This document shows, one piece after another, positions 60,001 to 63,000 of a stretch of DNA of 64,000 nucleotides (positions within the stretch are counted from its first letter, which is position 1; each line of letters begins with the position of its first letter). A program made the translations under genes and the position numbers. The DNA is taken from NCBI GenBank assembly GCA_030220185.1, contig JASPKZ010003417.1:234501-298500 (forward strand), given 5' to 3'. Source of the DNA: Diploptera punctata (taxonomy: Eukaryota; Arthropoda; Insecta; Blattodea; Blaberidae). The notes under the pieces were generated by a model that saw only the letters and a program-made list of their open reading frames with translations, had not been told where the DNA came from and made no database searches.

Positions 60001-63000
60001 CACGCCCATTAACCGTAACTGTGAAATTTATTTTAAATTTTAATCCATCTGTAATGTTTAGGAAGAAGGATTTTGTAATATTTGCTTTTGATAGTTTGAT
60101 CCATAAGAAATATAATGTATATTAAGGTAGAATATTTTTATCACTCACCTCATATTGTTCTTATTTGATTATAAACTAGTTTCGGAACATAGTTTCTGTT
60201 CCATCCTCACGACCGTTGTTCTGTCGTCTTGAAGGGTGAGAATTCCTAAAATAAGTAATAATGTATATTGTTTTTCAGATTCTTCACCAGGATGCACTAC
60301 TGATGCCATTGAACATGGTTCAGCAGTTCCTTACTCCACTGTCAAATGAAGAAATGTCACAGCAAGACAATTTCAAAGAGAGGTAAATATTATTTCCTCT
60401 TTTCTACAAAGTGGCTGAGAAATCTATTGGTTGAACATCCTGGGCAGTTATACAATGTATTTGGCAGAATCACTAACAATAAGAAACATGAATATTTATA
60501 TATTAAATTTGGGAATTTTTAACATTATGAGATTCAATTCATAAGAATTAAATGAATCATGATTTCTTCTTACTTCATACTTCTATGTTTTTTAAACACA
60601 GCACTGCAGTATCAGCGACCCATTGTCACCATCCTCAGCTGTTTTCACAACTGTCAATTTTTTCTTTTGCTGGTAATTATCCAAACTGCCATCTGGTGTT
60701 CTGTTGAAGAAATTATTTTCTAAACTGCCATCTGGTGTTCTTTTGACAGAATCATTTTCTAAACTGCCATCTGTTATATTTTTGAAGAACTTTGTAATCA
60801 AGCTTGGTTCGTCTGGAATCTCGAAGTTCGTGGTTCTAGTATGGTTTCTTTTTAATATATATCTTTTCCCAAACTGTTAAATCCATAGGTTTGGATAGAT
60901 GTTTCAAAAGTTTTGCTTCTTTTTCAATTCTATGATTCTCTAATAAACTATGTGCTGCTGTAGCTGATTTTTCAATTTCTCCATTCTTTATGTTTCTGAA
61001 GTTTTTTTTTTACGAGTTTCCAAGTTCCTTTTTGTTTTTCCTATATATATATCCTATTGCAATCTTTGCAATCAATTTGGTAAATTCCAGATCTTTTGTT
61101 GTCTGGGATGTTAACTTTATTATTAGTTAACAGAAGATTACCCAGGCTGAATTTGTTATTTGGATCCAATGTTATATTAAATTTTCTGATTTTTTTTTTA
61201 AACTTATTATGAACTTCAGGATGATAAGTAAATTTCTTGAATTTTTCATCTTTTTTTGGAATCATGTTATAGGGTGGTGTATTCCTGTAACTTTTTCTGT
61301 TGTTTAAATTTCTTTACATAATAAAGAATAAATTAAAGAAATTTAAACAACAGAAAAAGTTACAGAAAAACACCACCCTACAACATGATTCCAAAAAAGA
61401 TGAAAAATTCAAGAAATTTACTTACCATTCTGAAGTTGATAATACGTTTCAAAAAATTTCATATAACATTGGATCCAAATAACAAATTCAGCCTGGGTAA
61501 TCTTCTGTTAACTAATAATAAATGTAACACCCCAGACAACAAAAAATCTGGAACATATCAAATTGATTGCAAAGATTGCAATAGGACATATATAGGAAAA
61601 ACAAAAAAGAACTTGGAAACTCGTAAAAAATCACTTCAGAAACATAAAGAATGGAGAAATTGAAAAATCAGCTATAGCAGCACATAGTTTATTAGAGAAT
61701 CATAGAATTGAAAAAGAAGCAAAACTTTTGAAACATCTATCCAAACTAAGTTATGTAGATAGGAAATAACACTATGAGGTTTTTTAATATTGTTTATTTT
61801 TTCTTTCACTCACCTCATACTTCATAAAGTATGAATGAGAGATGAAGTATGAGGTGAGTGAAAGAAAAAATAAACAATATCTATCCAATATTTAATTTTA
61901 GGAAGTTATATTTTGAGGTTATTTTAATTATATTATTTTTGGTCTAGACATCTTACCTCAATATTAATGTTGATTTGTTCTTGAACATGTTTCAAAAATC
62001 AACATTAATATTGAGGTAAGATGTCTAGACCAAAAATAATATAATATCTATCCAAACCTTTGGATTTAACAGTTTGGGAAAAGCTATATATTAAAAACAA
62101 CCATACTAGAACCATGAACTTCGAGATTCCAGACGAACCAAGCTTGATTACAAAGTTCTTCAAAAATACAATAGATGGCAGTTTAGAAAATGATTCCTTC
62201 AAAAGAACACCAGATGGCAGCTTGGATAATTACTGGCAAAAGAAAAAATTAACAGTCGTGAAAACAGTTGATGATGGTGACGATAGTCGCTGATACTGCA
62301 GTGCTGTGTTTATAAAAACATAGAAGTATGAGGAAAGAGGAATTCACGATTCATTTTATTCTTAGTAATAAAACCTCATAATATTAAAAATTCCCAAATT
62401 TATATATTAAAAGAAGTTGGCTATGTTACACTGTTTCTAAACACATTGAAGTTACAAGCAAGTGACTGATGTCAAATGTCATAAAAATGCTCCATGTGCA
62501 CTGTAGTGATATTGCAGTAAAGCAAAACAGTGTTCTGTGAATCTGTAGTCTAATTTGATATTCTGATTGGTTTCAGGTCTGCTCTAATGTTTCAAATCAT
62601 ACGCAAAATGCAGTATGATGTTCGTCCACCAACACAGTCTAAGGTCAAAGTGATGACTCTCTCTCACAGGTATCACCTTTTTTTTTTTATTAAACATATA
62701 ACTAACTCACTGGCTCTATCAAACTCAAAGGTTCATGGTTACATGGATGTAACCTCTCCATACATTCCTATCCTGAGCTAATATTATTGAATCATTCTCT
62801 GTATAATTCTTTCTTTCTTAGTTCATCTTCTGCTATTGATTATGTTTTCCAGTATTATTTCACGGCAGCCAATCAGTGAACAGTTGGAGACTGTGTGGTC
62901 AGGAATCCAGCAGAGAGGTTGGGTGAATATTGAAGCAACTCATTCGCTCGAGAGTTTGCTCAATACTGGAGGATCACAGTGGTTCGTTACTAATGTTGTA

